A DNA stretch of 64,000 nt from contig JAPFBL010000070.1 in the NCBI GenBank assembly GCA_026182355.1, positions 1,573,501 through 1,637,500 of the forward strand, written 5' to 3'. This document shows positions 47,839-59,824 of the stretch, one piece after another (within the stretch, counting starts at the first letter, position 1; the number at the start of each line of letters is the position of its first letter). Both the position numbers and the translations under genes were made by a program. Source of the DNA: Hermatobates lingyangjiaoensis (taxonomy: Eukaryota; Arthropoda; Insecta; Hemiptera; Hermatobatidae). Under the pieces are notes generated by a model, which saw nothing but the letters and a program-made list of their open reading frames with translations, was not told where the DNA came from and made no database searches.

Positions 47839-47876
47839 GCCCTGAGGATGTCTTGAAATAAAGACGAAACGTTGGC
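47839..47876 (+). ncRNA. Hammerhead-like motif
   Basis: GCC, CTGAGGA, T, GTCTT-GAAATA-AAGAC (perfect 5-bp stem II), GAAAC, GTT, GGC. Stem I GCC/GGC pairs and AACGTT is self-complementary. It lies between inverted segments AAACACTTTTTCTTTTTC (near 47735) and its complement near 47912-47935. Confidence 0.5.
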
Positions 47877-47939
47877 AAAAAGGTGATTCCATATATTTAC
47901 CCTGACCAAACTCCGAGAAAAAGAAAAAGTGTTTGTTTT

Positions 47940-50242
47940 ATATATATATATATTTCAATGATATTTATATCGACCACAATAATTTTTATACATTCAACAT
48001 TATTTATCTTCATGGAGCTTTATTCTAGCGCCATATAATGTCACATTAATATTTTTCATGTTACTGTGATTAATTACTGCATTGATGTAGTCCTACAAGT
48101 AGAGACTAAACATTGGCTTAAAGATGTTTTTTAGACTAAAACTTTATATATATATATATATTAAAAGAAATCCTGACCCAAAGCACAGATGAGTTTTAGA
48201 ATCTTATGGGACGTCTTGTCACTGTTTCTTTATGGAGTGTTACCATCTCTAACTATTAAAATCAATTTATTAAAATTATCTCATACCACTGCTATCTCAC
48301 TGGATCAGTTATATAAGAGACTTATTCAGTCTAGCAATGAATTTACCTCTCTTTAACAGATTGGAATTAGTTTCTGGAGCTAATTTTGGCATCAGCCAAT
48401 TCTTTTATCTATTAATTTCTACTTTATAATTGTATTTGTTATGTTTATCTATATACTAATTGTGTTCTTTTTCTAATTTTTTTTATTTACTAATTTGTGT
48501 TTTTTTTAAGTCTAATTAGTAGCGTTTAATAAGGCACATAATTTTCTGAATTGGTAAAATTTTATCAATTTATTTAATTGTAGTATTTTTTACGGATTAT
48601 TTGTATTAGAGTGTTTTGTTATCTATGCTACATTAGATACTGAACTTCTATTAGTGGTAACTTTCCCGTGTGATTAGAGCTGGAGCAGTGTATTGTTTAG
48701 ATAGAAGTTCATTTGAATTGAGTAGAATGTGAACATAATTTTGTAAAGTTGGCCTTGTGAGTGGTGGGTTCAAAGTTTTGCCATGAATAGACGACGATGT
48801 TTTCCCTAAGTCCAGGCAAACAGACTTGCATACTTCCCATGCCAGTCTGTTTCAAAGTCCGCCTATTCCTTGTACATTAACTAAACAAGACCACTTAACT
48901 AGACCACAAATAATTCCAAATATTATATTCTCCTCAATTTTTTCCAAAAAAAAAAAAAAAAAAGTTGATTTGTTAATTATATAATCAATCATGTAGGAAG
49001 TCCATAAAATGCTCTGCTATGTACTCAATGTTTGGTATTCTGACATACGAGTATTTGAGCTCTTTTAACATGAAGACGCTAATTCCTACTATCTTCTGAA
49101 TGTATATGAGCCAATTTAAAATACGGACTTCTGGCATGCTGTTCTGAAATAAAAAGTAATAAAACTATATTTATTAAATTATATCTCTTCTCCAAGAGGT
49201 ATTATACATGGTTCACAGATTTGGATATCTAACACAAGCAACAAATTGCATATTTTAAAATAAAACTTTAAATAATCCCCATTTATTTACTTTAAACCCT
49301 GAAATATTTTTGAGTAATATGTACATTTTACTAGTTACTGTCCCACATACATATTACAGCGTATTTTTTTTTTTAAAAAAAAGGAAAAATGATTCAATAG
49401 ACCATGTAACTGTTATTAAAAAAGATATACAGTGAGCTCCAGGGAAACAGGTGTCAACAGTTAATGGAAGAGAGAAGAGTTTTGGTTGTGTGATTGTTAC
49501 CAGATCGGCAAAGTGATTCTGAAATTATTGTTATACTGGAGGCTGGATTTGATTGAACTGTTTGAAAGGAGAATGTCTGTTTCTATTACAATCAAGAATA
49601 AATTAACTGACAACGGGTTTGATATTATATTTAGTATAGTATAGTTGGGTGTAGACCACTCCAGATTTTTATATACTTGATTATGATTAATTTCGACTTA
49701 TATAACGTGCTTCATGATATCTGAACTTAATGAATGGTTTATAAAATCAATAAAGGTCATATCAGCACACATTTGAATCTAGTAATTATTTCCTGAACGA
49801 AGAATATTTTTAATTACACTGTAGCATATTTCTCAAATATTTTGTTATAAGTGAATTTGTAATAAAAAATAGAGATTATGAAACTTTATTTTTACTACTT
49901 TTGAAGATAGACAAGAAATAAAATGTATTATTTGCTATTCCTTGGGGGAAGGGATTGAATAGGTAATATCCTTATATCCTTCTCCTGAGAGAATACATCC
50001 ACAACGCTTTCCTTTTTGAGATATTTGAAAATATATCAGTAAAATCTGTAATTTCATACTTTTAGATGTCTTTTTCTTTTGACCCATCACTCGAATAGTG
50101 CACATAGAAACAGAGACAACTCATTCTACAGAAAATTAATGCAGTTCTTTAGTTTATCATGAAAATATTTATCATATAAGTTAAATAAGATATTATTATC
50201 AACCGTCATACCTCGTCTATCGTTGGTGATGTCACCCGACCG
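47940..50242. other. Stretch without a gene
   Basis: 49619-49672 holds a dispersed motif (GTTGGGTGTAGACCACTCCA) also near 13105 and 62650. No coding feature is supported. Confidence 0.4.
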
Positions 50243-50270
50243 GTTTCGCAATGGATGCATCATCAATGGG
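50243..50270 (-). ncRNA. Weak hammerhead-like motif
   Basis: TTGATGA (C replaced by T), T, GCA-TCCAT-TGC, GAAAC, CGGTCGGG on the minus strand. Stem II is 3 bp and CCC/GGG could form an offset stem I. Confidence 0.3.
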
Positions 50271-50489
50271 ACTAATGTTACCTTACAAAATCACGGATAT
50301 AAATACCTATTTTAACTCAATGGTGCCAATATATATATCTAAATTTATGCAGTTCTTTAATTTATCATGATAATATTTATCAAATAAGTAAAAGTATAAG
50401 TTTTATAGTAGGATTATTTTATATTATAACGTGTTATTTAAATTAGATTTAAAATATGGTCTTCAATATAAATAAAATTAAGAGAAATA

Positions 50490-50735
50490 AATGTTTTCTA
50501 AAAAACGGTTTTTGGCAAAAAAAGTGACTTTCCCATCATGCATAATTCTTCCCCAAAAAATATTGATCTTCCTCCCTATGAGGCCCAACTTTGTGTAAAA
50601 TATCAACTTGATCCAGCAATGATTCTGGACCGTAGCATGGTAACAAGCAATGCTAATACACTGACCCACCCACCCACCCACACACACACAGACATCATCG
50701 AAAAAACTTCATAAAACGACTTCTGGGACCTCAAA
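50490..50735. repeat. Dispersed repeat, copy 1
   Basis: Shares with 51790-52025 the blocks AAAATATCAACTTGATCCA, GATTCTGGACCGTAGC, a C/A-rich CCCACC run, CAGACATCATC, and AAAAACTTCATAAAA followed by GACTTCTGGGACC. Same orientation, about 1.3 kb apart. Class unknown. Confidence 0.7.
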
Positions 50736-51789
50736 ACATGTAATTCCGTCAAACTTTCAGTATCATTGAATCACCAAAGAATTAACTTACGATTACAATT
50801 TTGTAATATATAGTAATTATAGTAATAATCCAAATATTACTAATTTTTTGTTTATAAAGTGCTGATTCTTTGGCAAAAATTACTTGTTCTTTAATAAGTT
50901 GTTTACAGTTAAAAAAACATTTCTGAAGACATAAAATTTACCATAAAGCCATTTATGTAAAGTAATGTTGTTAAAAAATACCTCAACTTATGCCCCATAT
51001 AATGCTGTATTTTTAGGTATAATTTCATGTTCATACGTCAAACGGTATGGCTTCACCCTCTCACAAGTTTTTTAATTGAATCATAAGTAAAATTTTTTAC
51101 ATTTTGTTGAAAACAAAACATTTTTGTTTAGTGGCTGTGATTTTTTACATGTGAAAATATTGTTCGTCATATATTCCATTTAAGTATAAATTATTCGCAT
51201 TTTTGCATTATAAACATCAATTTTATTTCAGTGGATTCACAATGTAAACAAGTCAGTGTAAACAATGTAAAAATTATTAATAAATTCAACAAGTGTAGCA
51301 GGTGATTCGTTAGTCGAGCATAAACAACCAGTTTTTAGAGCTTTATTGATATTTGCCGTGTTTGAAAATTCATGATTTTTTTACAATTTTTTTCATTTTT
51401 TGTTCAATTTTTTTTGCAAATGTTCATGTTTTTTTTAATGACCCGTTTAGAGTAAAAAAAAAATTCTGAAAATAGAAACTGTTTTTTGATGATTGCCATT
51501 TTGATGATATAATTTTGAAAAAAAATTTCACAACGCATCTTTCTAATAGAGTTCTATTTTTATGTATAGTTTCATTTTGACCCTGTAAACGGTATTACTT
51601 GTATTGCTCTCACAAGTATTCAGATTGAATAATAAGTCAAAATTTTTACATTTTATTGAAAAAAAATATTTTCTGTTGTTTTATTAATTTCAATATATTT
51701 TTCCTTTATTGCATTTGTAATCTGAAAGATAGTGCCAAAATTCCAAACTGTAGATTTAGTAGTTTAGGAGAAAAAAATAGGCTAATAAC

Positions 51790-52025
51790 AGGTTTTTGGA
51801 TAGTAAATTAACTTTTATGTTATGCTTAATTCCTCTCAAACAATAGAGATCATTTGCTCTATCAGATGTGGACCATTTTCATGTAAAATATCAACTTGAT
51901 CCATCAAAGATTCTGGACCGTAGCGTGGCCACAAACTTTGGATACATACCCACCTACTCACGCACCCAACCACCCACACACAGACATCATCAAAAAACTT
52001 CATAAAAAGACTTCTGGGACCATTG
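51790..52025. repeat. Dispersed repeat, copy 2
   Basis: Partner of 50490-50735. A further pair of similar segments lies between them (about 51000-51130 and 51555-51690, sharing CTCTCACAAGT and TTTTTACATTTT), which suggests tandem duplication of a larger unit. Confidence 0.65.
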
Positions 52026-52922
52026 TAGTTATAATTTATTTCTGGAGAAAGCATGGGGTACGTCATAAAAAAAAATTAAAATCAGTGCCTGGATTGAACG
52101 TGGTTCTTTGTTGCTGTCCTTCATATATCGGTGGTAGTTTACCCTGGGTAAATAGCAAATATTGAGTTAATTCAAAAGTGAATCCAACAAAAGTTCAGAA
52201 GTATCCAACAGTTGAGTTGGCGTCGGTTTATGATGGATGGGTTTATAGTGCTGTCACTCAACCTAAAGGATCATGACCCCTATGCCTGCCTCTGCTACCT
52301 GCTGTTCGGCCTGCTGGCCATATACTTTTTGCCTACTGACCCATAAACTCATCCAACTAGACTGTTCCAAATTGAACTTAAAAGCTTGTAAAAATAACTT
52401 GACATAATTTAAGAAATAAATTGTTAGTCTAAATTAGTTGATAGTATAAGTTTAATCTTTTAATTTTATTTCTAATGGGTCCTTGTTTGACCAGCTTTGA
52501 AGGGGTCAAAATCACAATTATCACCATTAATGGGTGACGTATCTGAAGCGCTTCGCAGAATCCTGTTAGCCAGTATTCAAGGGATCCACTGTAGATTGGG
52601 TGTTTTGAAGTAGCAGAAAGGGACAGACGTAAGTTGAAGCTAACATCATAACGGATGTTATGACAAGGCTCAGGCGTACTTAATACCAAAACATGCTCCA
52701 GAATATGCTATCACTTATTTCAAATAGTGATTACTTATTTCAAACGTATTCAACCATACGTTTAGCTTCCATTATGCCATCACATAATAGAGCTTGAGAA
52801 ATTATATTATTCCATAAGTTAATTATCTAGAGACTAGTTAATATAATCTTTCAGGATTTTTAAGACTAGAATGAAGATTATACTAACCTCAGTAATTATG
52901 ACTCTTTTATTACAGTTATACC
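52026..52922. other. Stretch without a supportable gene
   Basis: 52190-52340 is somewhat GC-richer (GTTGGCGTCGGTTTATGATG onward) and unrecognised. The minus-strand frame 52429-52689 has no recognised domain. Confidence 0.35.
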
Positions 52923-53117
52923 ATGTTACGTGGTCTCATGTTTAGACAATGCACGATTTTGTATTCAGCGATCTTCAACAGTATCGTGACTTATGGAATA
53001 CTACTCTGGGGCAAGAACGTTAACGTCACGTTAATCTTCACGTTCATGGTAATAGGCGAAATGTACAGCCAATCTTTCACTAGAAGAGTGAAAAATTATT
53101 TCTTAGATTTTGTGTAA
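52923..53117 (+). pseudogene. Non-LTR retrotransposon RT fragment
   Basis: The frame MLRGLMFRQCTILYSAIFNS continues IVTYGILLWG. The pattern Y-x3-F-x-S-x3-YGI-x-LWG is the recurring C-terminal RT motif of Jockey/CR1-type LINEs. About 35 codons match; the rest of the frame looks random. Neither end nor a target duplication was found. Confidence 0.55.
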
Positions 53118-53443
53118 GACATAGCGTTGCCTACCAAAAGGGTCACATGTAAACATGTTGGCATGATTTGATAAATGTGCCATGACTGGAAAGATTAGGA
53201 GCACAGAGATCAAAACAGATTTGATTTGATTTGATTTTATTAGCTCAGTTATACTATGATACAAGATAGTCACTCTAGACAGAATTTAAACTGTTTTTAG
53301 GGATCAGTATCTTTTGGTATGATATGTGTAGCTTGAGGTAGTCTATGTGGTAAACAGTCAAAATGCATACAAAATATCCAGTTGTGAATTCTGCCTCTCA
53401 TCCTGGTATAGTGATGAACAAATGTTTTTTTTTTTTGTTACAG

Positions 53444-53536
53444 GGAGATGCACGAATCAATTTTTCAAAATCCTCCACCAATTAAGAAAGTCTCGTCGTA
53501 ATTTGAAGCAAATTCCTGCACTTAGCAATAACATAG
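53444..53536 (+). CDS. Candidate exon, unrecognised
   Basis: A 13-base T run and GTTACAG (53437-53443) make a good acceptor, and ATAG|GTAACT (after 53536) a plausible donor. One phase is open throughout (RCTNQFFKILHQLRKSRRNL, then KQIPALSNNI). Another phase (EMHESIFQNPPPIKKVSS) would end in a stop and make a last exon. No family is recognised; chance is possible. Confidence 0.22.
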
Positions 53537-53820
53537 GTAACTATAGTAGCTTTTATTTTGTATGATATGCCACTATTCATTTTTATAAAAAGATTAAAAA
53601 AAAAGTTAAAGCTGAACCATTACTGGTAAATATTTCAGATTACATTAAATACACTTGTGTAAACTGCTACTAGCACTTAGTTTATTGAAAATGAAATCTG
53701 AAAATGAAGACGGTCCAAACCAAAAATTAGAGACTGTAAGTGTGTTCTTTTGATTTTTCTATGTTTCTTTGTCTATATTGAACTATATTTGTCCGTTTTG
53801 GATCGTATTTCCAACGAAAA

Positions 53821-53821
<1 letters not shown>

Positions 53822-53857
<36 letters not shown>

Positions 53858-53916
53858 TTATGTCTGTGTCTTTCTGTGTGCTTCCTTCGTTTTGAATTTA
53901 TTTTATATATATATAT
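53822..53916. repeat. TA microsatellites
   Basis: (AT)n at about 53822-53855 and again near 53903-53916. A further run lies at 54515-54556. Confidence 0.85.
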
Positions 53917-53939
53917 AAATTAATAATCAACAATAACTC

Positions 53940-54530
53940 TTGATATAATTATGAATTAAACACCACAATAAACAAATATATATTAATTACAATACTCTAA
54001 GGCCTTTCGTTACAACATCATCAGAGAGCTAAATGAAACAAACAAAAAATATAATAACAAGTCAACCTGGTTGATTGAAGTTTTCAGGATTGCTGGCATC
54101 CCTGTCTGAATTTAATATTCCTAAAACTGAAGGAGTCTTGTTCTGCTTACTTATTTCTATTATTAATATTACATCTACTTTGTAAACTCCCAGACTATTG
54201 TTCATTAAATTTCCATGGAAGTTCTTTCGAAGTTCATTGAAAGTGCACTCATAAAGAACTTCTATAGAAATTTAATGAACAGTAGTCCGGGACTTCACAA
54301 ACTAGATGAAATGTTAATAAAATAAATAAGTAAGCAGATCATGCTCCTTCAGTTTTACGAACATTAAATTCAGACAGGATGCCATCAATCCTGAAGACCT
54401 CAATCAACCAGTTTAACTTGTTATTATATTTTTTGTTTGTTTCATTTAGCTCTCTGAAGCTTTCTGAGGCCTTAGAGCATTGTAATTAATATATTTTTGT
54501 TTATTGTGGTTAATTTATATATATAATATA
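53940..54530. repeat. Large imperfect inverted repeat
   Basis: The left arm (about 53950-54235) and right arm (about 54245-54515) are diverged reverse complements, meeting near GAACTTC/GAAGTTC sequence. The left arm carries the hammerhead-like motif 53995-54028. The mirror position on the right (54450-54478) keeps CTCT, CTGAAGC and AGAG but has lost GAAA. Looks like a head-to-head dimer of one repeat unit. Confidence 0.65.
53995..54028 (-). ncRNA. Hammerhead-like motif
   Basis: Minus strand: CTCT, CTGATGA, T, GTT-GT-AAC, GAAA, GGCCTT, AGAG. Stem I CTCT/AGAG is perfect and GGCC in the stem III position is self-complementary. The stem II loop is very short. Confidence 0.45.
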
Positions 54531-57037
54531 TATCCACATATATATATATATATATTAATTTTTTTCCCAAAGTGCTGTAACCAATGTAGATATTGTACAC
54601 GTTTTTCACCCCAATCCAGTGAAAATGTGACATTAAAGATTGAAACAAGGAAATGACTGCGACTATTTTCCGTGATTGCTTCTACCCATTAACCTAAAAT
54701 TCACGAGAGACTAATGACGGTTCTCCCTCGAGAATACAATCAGAGTTCCAGTGCAGATTTTCTTGAGTACCCTCCAAACAATATAGTTCAAGAGAAGTCA
54801 TTTCAATCAACGTAACTTGAACATTTTTTTCCAACAATGATTTCATTGTTTTATATTCATTCTAAGTATCAGATATAAGGCTAATACTTATTTAATCACT
54901 ACTTCAAAAATTAACAAATTACTACACTTATTTTCTCCACCCATTGTAAAGAAAATACTACAAATTTCTCAGTTTTATATGTGTTATAGTAATTATTTAT
55001 ACCCAACTCAGAACTGGTTTTCAATCTGTCCAATATTATTAATGTTATATTATATCTATTATTACATAATAATACAATAAAATAATATTATATATATGAT
55101 TATATAATATTTTTTATATTTATCACATTAGCTTATAATTTTGAATATTAAATCTGTGTATTTTGTAAATAGGTTTTTTATTTATATTTAAGTATCCAAA
55201 AAAAATGATGAATATTATCATACCCAATATATAAAGCAGAAGGTTTTTACAAAGTAATTACTAGTCGAATAGAACAATCGCAAAATTTCAATTTTGTTTT
55301 TCACATTGTTTATTTCTGTTTCCTGATACCTATAACTTGCCAAAAAAAAAGCAACTTATGAATAGTTTCGAATTCATAAGTTCAAACTATAATGGTACAT
55401 TAAATTAAAAAGAACATGCATATCCTAAAATGTTTTTAATTAGCTTTAAAACAATTGTATTTTGTAAGTAATTTCAATATTATATTAATTAATTAGATAT
55501 TGTAATACTCATTGAAAACAAGGCTGTATGAGCAGACGTATTTAAAAAGAATGTTAGTAATTCAAATATATGTTTTGTTATACGTTGAAGAGTGATTTGT
55601 GCTTAAGATGATAAAATTTAAATCTGAAGGTAAACATGTCATTGATAAATTGTTTTATGATCTCTCAGTGAACACAAAAACTCACTTATTAAAACGATTA
55701 GAGAATACAATTTTTGGTTTCTAAAGCTATGCGAATAGAAACTAAAACCAAATAATGAAATTTGATTGATATATGATTCATGGAGCTGCCTTGACAGGTA
55801 AGTCACGTGGAATCGTTAAACGCATTTGGACTTCATAAGTAATCAAGAGCAACTATATTTCACAAATTCAACTCCTAAAAGTTATACTTTTAATATAATG
55901 TGTAGAAGACCAGAAAGAATTTTAAATATGCAGCGCAAAAATTAGGACTAATTTGTCTTTATTCTTGATAAATCATTTTCATAAAATAAAAATAACCTTT
56001 TTATTCATGTATGGTAGATTAAACTTTTCTTTATACTAACTCAACAAATAACTTGATTTAATGAGGCAATACTTTAATCAGGATAAGTAATATTCTGCCA
56101 AGTGGCTAATATTTGACTCACGATTAAGTGTTTTATGTGTTGTATGTTCCCATACCAGTAGCACAAAAAAGATTAAAATTGTAAGAGAATTTATCCCAGA
56201 TGTGTTTTATTCATCACGGTCGACTAGTTGATTGATCTTCGTCTACTTCTGGTTTAAGGTAATCAAGCCTAACGGTGGAATATAAACGCGGTGTTTTACA
56301 TAGTACCACTAAAGAAGCACATTTTGTGAGAACGAAAAATCTCTTTTGTTCTTTGAGATCTCCAGATTTTTTTTTGAACTCCATAAATCTTTAGAGTATG
56401 CTTTTCTCTTCTGAGGACATGTAAAATATAACGACAACTATTATGTTCTAGCTGAAGTGACACATAAGGTTTCATAAATTAATATATCTCTATTGGAAAT
56501 CATCATTGAAAGAAGATTAAATCAGTCCCAAAAACTTTATTACCAAAATTGAAATCTCACTATTAATGAAACTACGCTAAACTGCTTCATGGATATACAG
56601 AGAATCTTCGCAGAATTTTCCAAAATTTATTAAATTAGCACTTTATAAAGATATATTAATCCATTAACTATATAAAGGTACAAACAATGCAATTAATTAA
56701 CAATTAATGTATGTCTAGTATCTACCAAAGCCAAAATCGTGAAGAGAAAATCTTTTCCTCAGGAATGTGTCCAATCACAACGATTGTTGTGATTAGTTGT
56801 AGATGACTTTATAGACACTATAAAGAAGTAAGTTTACTATGTATCTATTATTATGTATCTATGTATCTATTATTTATTATGTTATTATTTATTTATTTAT
56901 TTATTATTTATTATTTAATTATTTATTATATTATTCATTTATTATGTACTATTCTGGATGGTACTCCCAGGTTTATGTAGCATGCTCTCCAAATTGATGA
57001 GTAATTGGCAAAGTAAATAATCTAGCTCTAAATTCTT
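54531..57037. other. AT-rich stretch without a gene
   Basis: Contains a TTTA/TTAT simple repeat at about 56836-56945. No coding feature is supported. Confidence 0.5.
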
Positions 57038-57422
57038 CAGGGTGATTGAAAAATAACTCCCTATTTTAAAATAAATACAATTTATTTTAAATCTCAATTT
57101 TGTGTATATATTACTTAATGTATGGCAATTTAATTTATGTTCTTGTTTTCCTTTCAGATTTATTTAAATCTGAATTTGGAAGAACTTGAAGGGCGAATAC
57201 GAAAAGTTATGATTTCCATCCCACAAGAGTTTCTTGCGAAATCAGTTGATGCGATTCCTGGTCGACTTGAGAAGCTGGTGGCAAATAAAGGCGCCCATAT
57301 CGAATTTTAAATAAAAGCCCATGCATTATACTTCCTTCTCATATTCATTAATTGTAGAAATTATATTTTAAAAATAAATTATAGTTTTTTTTAAAATAGG
57401 GAGTTACTTTTCAATCACCCTG
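57038..57422 (+). mobile_element. Mariner-like deletion derivative
   Basis: The 385-bp element has matching ends CAGGGTGATTGAAAAATAAC (57038) and its near-complement to 57422. It keeps the last 50 codons of a transposase at 57158-57310: LNLEELEGRIRKVMISIP, then a GRLEKLVANKGAHIEF end before TAA. LEEL..RI, IP.E and R...C.A..G.H.E are typical of the mariner transposase C-terminus. The DDE catalytic region is gone. TA follows on the right; on the left no TA adjoins the repeat, so that flank has changed. CCTTTCAG precedes the coding remnant. Confidence 0.75.
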
Positions 57423-57569
57423 TAGATTTCTGAAGGGGAAATGTAAGGAAACTTAATTCTCTAAAACGCTTTCATTGAAATATTATGTTCAAAATATGAT
57501 AGAGTTTAGTTGAATGACTAAACTGGAATGTCCTGTAACAGTTGAATAAAGTATTGTAGTAAACGAACT

Positions 57570-57799
57570 AGGTTAGATTAGGTTAGGTGATACCCTTTGT
57601 GATACCACACAATGAAGATTGATTCTACAGTGGGAGTCCTAAATTTTGCCTAACTCAAGTGTATTTAGAGTAGGGATCCTTAACGAGTACCTGACATCGT
57701 ACAGGCTCGGGAACGACAGTTTAACGTCCTCCGAGGGACGACGTGCTCAGATTTATTCAACTCCCACGTGAATAAATCGAGGGCCAGGTGGGGAACGAC
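57570..57799 (-). mobile_element. 5'-truncated SINE with TTAGG tail
   Basis: Body and tail of the SINE family, with tail units AGGTTAGATTAGGTTAGG. The tRNA-like head is missing: the minus-strand sequence starts just before GGCCCTCGATTTATTCACGT. A 9-bp perfect duplication AAACGAACT (57561-57569, 57800-57808) shows truncation happened at insertion. Confidence 0.85.
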
Positions 57800-57808
57800 A
57801 AACGAACT

Positions 57809-59183
57809 ATCAAGGGATTATTTTGTAGAACATAGGGAGTTCATTAAAAATTTACACTTAGCTGTACATAATTACTATTACTGCAAAACAATAATAAAAC
57901 AATCATAAAACAATGTTTATAGTACTTATCAGACTGATAATAGCTGATAATTGATCCTAAACTGTTGTCGCTAACCCAAAATAAAGAAAAGACGTATCCA
58001 TAATATATGAATAAACCACACAGACATACTTGTAATAGGATAACATTTGAAATAATTACGTTCATTACTATAAGTACGAAAGTTATTAAACGTTTTACTT
58101 TGAGATTTTTTTTTATCAAGAATGAGGAAATTTTCAGTGCATTGAAGTCAGAACAAAATGGAAAGTTCTCTTTGGGAGACCAAATATATAAGAAGATAAT
58201 ACAACAGTAACAAAATAGTTTAATTTATGTGTTCTTAGAATCACTGGTGATTATATGAACACATAATTCTACAGATGTGTCAAAGTAATCCTAAATTATC
58301 ATCTCATTTGCAGAATTTCTGATTTTTTGCGAGGGCTCTTATCTGGTATACTGATGGGTTCAAAAATTGATGGCACAAACAGAATAAATAAGTATACTCT
58401 CAAGTGGATGAGTATTTATGCCTGGTAACATTTATTAAATTATAAAATTTAGAATGTGACATCACTAAAAAAGCAACTGTGTTATTACCACAGTTACAAA
58501 TTTGGTATGACTGACGCACACATTGAAATAAAACAATCCATCAATGTGGTTGCTTATGAGTCAGATAATAATTTTACTTAAATTAAGTTGACTGCACCAA
58601 TTTTCTTCCAATGATTACTATATTTTTTTTTAATATCACTAAGAAATGTAGAGTTTTTTGTATTTTAAAATAATTTAAATATAATTAATAAATATATTAA
58701 TCATAAATAATATAAAAAATTATCTAGTGCATGTGATTGAAAACAATAATTATTATTCATACATTACAAGCCTTGACAATTGAAACTAGTTTGACTCTGA
58801 GTGCGTGGTAATGTGAAGATAAACTAATTAAATGTTTACAACACTTTTTCAATTTTTATAAAATCAATCGTGAGTTATGTTCAGAAAATTATATTGTTTG
58901 CTTTTTGATAAAAAACTTCAATTTCCCTCTGAATTTTTACTAACTGACAGGTGTCATCTTTTAACTTAATATTGTAGAGAAAAGAAAGTAATAAGATGCC
59001 AACAGTCCAAAATGAGGAAGGCATTGAAATAGGCATCTTTTGACAGTCATTGGTAAATATCCACTAACCAAATAAACTATAAATCCCTGTGGAGTGTACT
59101 TATGCACTTAAGTCTAACAAAGTGCATAAGTTTGTAATGTACATATAATGTGACCACATAAGGCTCCATGATGACAGTTTTAT
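57809..59183. other. AT-rich stretch without a gene
   Basis: No supportable feature. Confidence 0.5.
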
Positions 59184-59290
59184 GTGGTCACAACTTCAGT
59201 TGTGTGAGGTACTATACGAATGCTAATTGTTGTTGCATTAGATTGTTATAATTCAGTTGATTTATAGGCAACTTTCTGAAAAATTCCCTA
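59184..59290. repeat. Dispersed repeat, copy 1
   Basis: Matches 61920-62020 in the same orientation through TATGTGGTCACAACTTCAGT, TGTGTGAGGT and TTCAGTTGATTT. Class unknown. Confidence 0.6.
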
Positions 59291-59349
59291 TGAATATAGT
59301 TGTGGTAAATTTTGTTAAACTTTTTACCCTTAGTCCTAGATTATTGGCA

Positions 59350-59504
59350 CCCACTTTCACCTTCGATTTATTCAAACGGAAATGAATAAATCTGAGGAAG
59401 TCATACCTTGGAGAGGACGTTAAGCTGTTAGCCCCAAGCCTGTACAATTTCAGGTACCCACTATAGATCCCTAGTTTAAATACACATGTGTTAGGTAGAA
59501 TTTG
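59350..59504 (+). mobile_element. Older SINE body fragment
   Basis: Diverged copy of the SINE body (TTCGATTTATTCAAACGGAA, GGACGTTAAGCTGTTAGCCC, TAGGTAGAATTT) without the head. It ends exactly where the full copy at 59505 begins. Confidence 0.7.
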
Positions 59505-59824
59505 GGGGTCAGGCTAGCTCAGTCATTACGTGCTCGCCTCTGAACTGATAGGACCGGGGTTCAATCCCCATCTGGTTCTCGATTTATTGACGCGAGTGGT
59601 GAATAAATCTGAGTGCGTCGACCCTCGGAGAAGGACGTTAAACCGTCGGTCCCGAGCCTGTACGATGTCAGGTACTCGTTAAAGATCCCTACTCTAAATA
59701 CATTTGAGTTAGGCAAAATTTAGGACTCCCACTGTAGAATCAATCTTTATTGTGTGGTATCACAAAGGGCCAATGCTCGGCCTACGTGTGTTCCCTTGTG
59801 GAACTGCAACCTAACCTAACCTAT
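59505..59824 (+). mobile_element. Full-length tRNA-derived SINE with CCTAA tail
   Basis: GGGGTCAGGCTAGCTCAGTC (A box), GGGGTTCAATCCCC (B box), body, and a 3' end GCAACCTAACCTAACCTAT. This is the clearest plus-strand copy. No target duplication was identified, perhaps because it inserted into the older SINE. Confidence 0.9.
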
